Positions 12,271 to 13,705 of a stretch of 13,705 bases of DNA are shown piece after piece. The DNA comes from an uncultured Kineosporia sp. (GTDB lineage Bacteria > Actinomycetota > Actinomycetes > Actinomycetales > Kineosporiaceae): contig CALMAR010000265.1 of NCBI GenBank assembly GCA_937859855.1, positions 1 through 13,705 on the forward strand, read 5' to 3'. The position numbers were made by a program, and so were the translations under genes. Each line of letters begins with the position of its first letter. The stretch's first letter is position 1. The notes beneath the pieces are model-generated. The model was not told the origin of the DNA and searched no databases. It saw only the letters and a program-made list of their open reading frames with translations.

Positions 12271-13082
12271 TCGCGGTTGAGCTGCGGAAAATGGTCCGGC
12301 GCCCGCGCACCTGGATCACCATCTTCCTGCTCTGTCTGCTCCCCACCATCGTGGCCGTGTTCCTGGCCGTCACCGAGATCGGGCCGCGACCGGGTCAGGG
12401 GCCGGCCCTGCTGTCGGCGGTGCTGGCCAACGGCCAGCTGTTTCCCGCGGCGGCGCTGGGTATCGTGCTGCCGATCTTCCTGCCAGTGGCGGTGGCGGTG
12501 ATCGCGGGCGAGACGGTCGCCGGTGAGGCCAGCGCCGGCACCCTGCGCTACCTGCTGATCCGACCGGTCGGCCGGACCCGGCTGCTGGTGGCCAAGCTGG
12601 TCTCGGTCGTGGTCTTCACCCTGCTGGCCGTGCTGATGGTCGCCGGGACCGGCTGGATCGTCGGGACACTGATCCTGGGCACAGCCCAGCCCGGCGTCAC
12701 CACGATCACCGTCTCCGGCACGCCCCTCACGATGGGTCAGCTGCTGTTCCGGACGGTGCTGATGATCGGCTACATCGGCATCTCGATGCTCGGGGTGGCC
12801 TCGGTCTCGGTGTTCCTGTCCACGGTCACCGACTCGGCCCTGGGGGCGGCCCTGGGTGGCCTGTCCGCCCTGATCGGCAGCACCGTACTGGTCGCGCTGG
12901 ACGCGGCCGACTCGGTCCGGGACTGGCTGCCGACCCGCTACTGGCTGGCCTGGATCGACCTGTTCCGGGACCCGATCCTCTGGCACGACATCCAGCGCGG
13001 GCTGCTGGTGCAGGGCCTGTGGATCGCCGTCCTGCTCGGCATGGCCTGGGCGAACTTCAGCACCCGCGACATCCGCAGCTGA
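12267..13082 (+). CDS. ABC-2 family transporter permease
   Basis: 271 residues with six hydrophobic segments at about 16-36, 60-80, 108-138, 162-187, 191-212 and 245-263. The cytoplasmic loop GETVAGEASAGTLRYLLIRP (81-100), followed by VGRTRLLVAKL (101-111), is the hallmark of ABC-2 permeases that pair with BcrA-type ATPases. The N terminus (MIAVELRKMVRRPRTWI) is also typical. It would form a homodimer with two copies of the ATPase encoded directly upstream. No ribosome binding site is needed if translation is coupled through the ATGA overlap. It ends with TGA immediately next to the opposing stop of the lipase gene. Confidence 0.93.
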   Translation: MIAVELRKMVRRPRTWITIFLLCLLPTIVAVFLAVTEIGPRPGQGPALLSAVLANGQLFPAAALGIVLPIFLPVAVAVIAGETVAGEASAGTLRYLLIRPVGRTRLLVAKLVSVVVFTLLAVLMVAGTGWIVGTLILGTAQPGVTTITVSGTPLTMGQLLFRTVLMIGYIGISMLGVASVSVFLSTVTDSALGAALGGLSALIGSTVLVALDAADSVRDWLPTRYWLAWIDLFRDPILWHDIQRGLLVQGLWIAVLLGMAWANFSTRDIRS

Positions 13083-13705
13083 TCAGCGGGTCAGGGCCGC
13101 GCACTGGCTGGCCCCGGGCGGATCCTGGATCGGCGGACCGTCCAGCGCCAGCTCGACCAGGCCGATGGTGAGCGGGCTCTTCGGCAACTGGCCGTGGCTG
13201 ACCTGGACGCCGGAGCAGATCTGCTGCAACTCGATGTTCACGGCACCCTGCAACCGGGCGGTGGTCACCGGGATCACCGTCTCGTCGTCGGCGGTGTAGA
13301 TGCTGACCCAGCGGGCGGCCGACGGCGTCTCCGGCAGTCCGGCCAGCAGGGGACTGCCGGGGGCCAGCTGACGGCAGGCCACCGGGCACGACGATGCGGC
13401 CAGCCCGGCCGCGAGCCCAGCGACGTCCGTGCCGTGATGGGGTGAGCCCAGAGTGATCACCCGGCGGGCGACCCCGGCGCCGTCCTGATCGGCCCAGATC
13501 CGGGCCACCACGCCCCCGGCTGAGTAGCCGACCACGTCGACCGACGGCGCTCCGGCCCTGATCTGTTCCCGGGCGGCCCGGTCCAGGGTTCTGGCCTGGT
13601 CGTTCAGGTCGCCGGTGTTGGTGCCGGTGGCAGACACGACGACGGCGGTCCGGCCCTTGGCGCGCAGGTCGGCGGCCAGCACCTGGAGGGGCACGATGGA
13701 ACCGC
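13083..13705 (-). CDS. Secreted-type alpha/beta-hydrolase lipase/esterase, partial (N terminus beyond the right edge)
   Basis: 207 residues are in the window and the frame is open to the edge (GSIVPLQVLAADL). The nucleophile elbow is VVGYSAGGVVARIW, with Ser at about 13521-13523. The downstream segment ITLGSPHHGTDVAGLA is characteristic of triacylglycerol lipases of the EstA/LipA class (Lipase_2). The likely acid is one of the Asp pair in YTADDETVIP, and the base is the His in QVSHGQLP. Four cysteines (SSCPVAC, QQIC and SQC near the end) would form disulfides, which suggests export. The missing part should hold the signal peptide and the oxyanion-hole HG motif. A GTG at 13694 exists in frame, but homology runs through it, so it is not taken as the start. 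Confidence 0.88.
   Translation of the reverse strand, partial: GSIVPLQVLAADLRAKGRTAVVVSATGTNTGDLNDQARTLDRAAREQIRAGAPSVDVVGYSAGGVVARIWADQDGAGVARRVITLGSPHHGTDVAGLAAGLAASSCPVACRQLAPGSPLLAGLPETPSAARWVSIYTADDETVIPVTTARLQGAVNIELQQICSGVQVSHGQLPKSPLTIGLVELALDGPPIQDPPGASQCAALTR

Noticed and set aside
11248..12986. Two long minus-strand open frames opposite the ABC transporter genes
   Set aside because: They are shadows of Walker-motif-bearing and membrane-segment-bearing genes on the plus strand, with compositions rich in His, Gln and Arg.

Overview
The window is GC-rich throughout, with third codon positions that are nearly all G or C, GTG starts, four-base ATGA overlaps and almost no intergenic space. 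Together with the families present (RseB/LolA-like secreted protein in an ABC operon, actinobacterial-type DNA topoisomerase IB, HtrA-like protease beside MoxR/DUF58, Crp-like operator), this points to a high-GC Actinomycetota chromosome. The genus cannot be named from the sequence. No RNA gene, CRISPR array, insertion sequence or prophage was seen.

Layout. (1) 1-2471, minus strand: a membrane-anchored trypsin-like protease, a MoxR AAA+ ATPase and a DUF58 protein cut by the window edge form a tight operon with a candidate leaderless promoter. (2) 2583-4768, minus strand: an aldo/keto reductase and a type IB DNA topoisomerase. (3) 4769-5106: a 338-base non-coding region, unusually AT-rich in its right half, holding a 33-bp dispersed repeat, 11-bp phased direct repeats, an inverted repeat and a near-consensus Crp/GlxR-type palindrome. 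(4) 5107-9031, plus strand: a three-gene operon for a secreted or anchored LysM protein, a PgaC/IcaA-like membrane glycosyltransferase carrying a degenerate GGDEF domain at its N terminus, and an acyltransferase-3 membrane protein. (5) 9038-9070: a second copy of the 33-bp repeat, so the operon lies between two direct repeats. (6) 9111-10085, minus strand: a PLP-dependent threonine/serine dehydratase or serine racemase-type enzyme. (7) 10199-13082, plus strand: an RseB/LolA-like exported protein, an ABC ATPase and an ABC-2 permease, all translationally overlapped. (8) 13083 to the right edge, minus strand: a secreted-type lipase/esterase, N terminus missing.

How the genes work together. The most distinctive unit is the 5107-9031 operon. 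A processive GT2 synthase plus an acyltransferase-3 protein recalls the IcaA/IcaC pair of poly-N-acetylglucosamine synthesis, and the LysM protein would bind GlcNAc-containing wall polymer outside. The GGDEF-like domain fused to the synthase has lost both its catalytic and its inhibitory-site signatures, so it looks like a sensor or structural module and not a cyclase. The Crp-like palindrome is centred exactly 41.5 bases before the LysM ATG, which would be a class II activator position if that transcript is leaderless. The inference is a nucleotide-responsive exopolysaccharide operon. The polymer, the ligand and the regulator are all untested.
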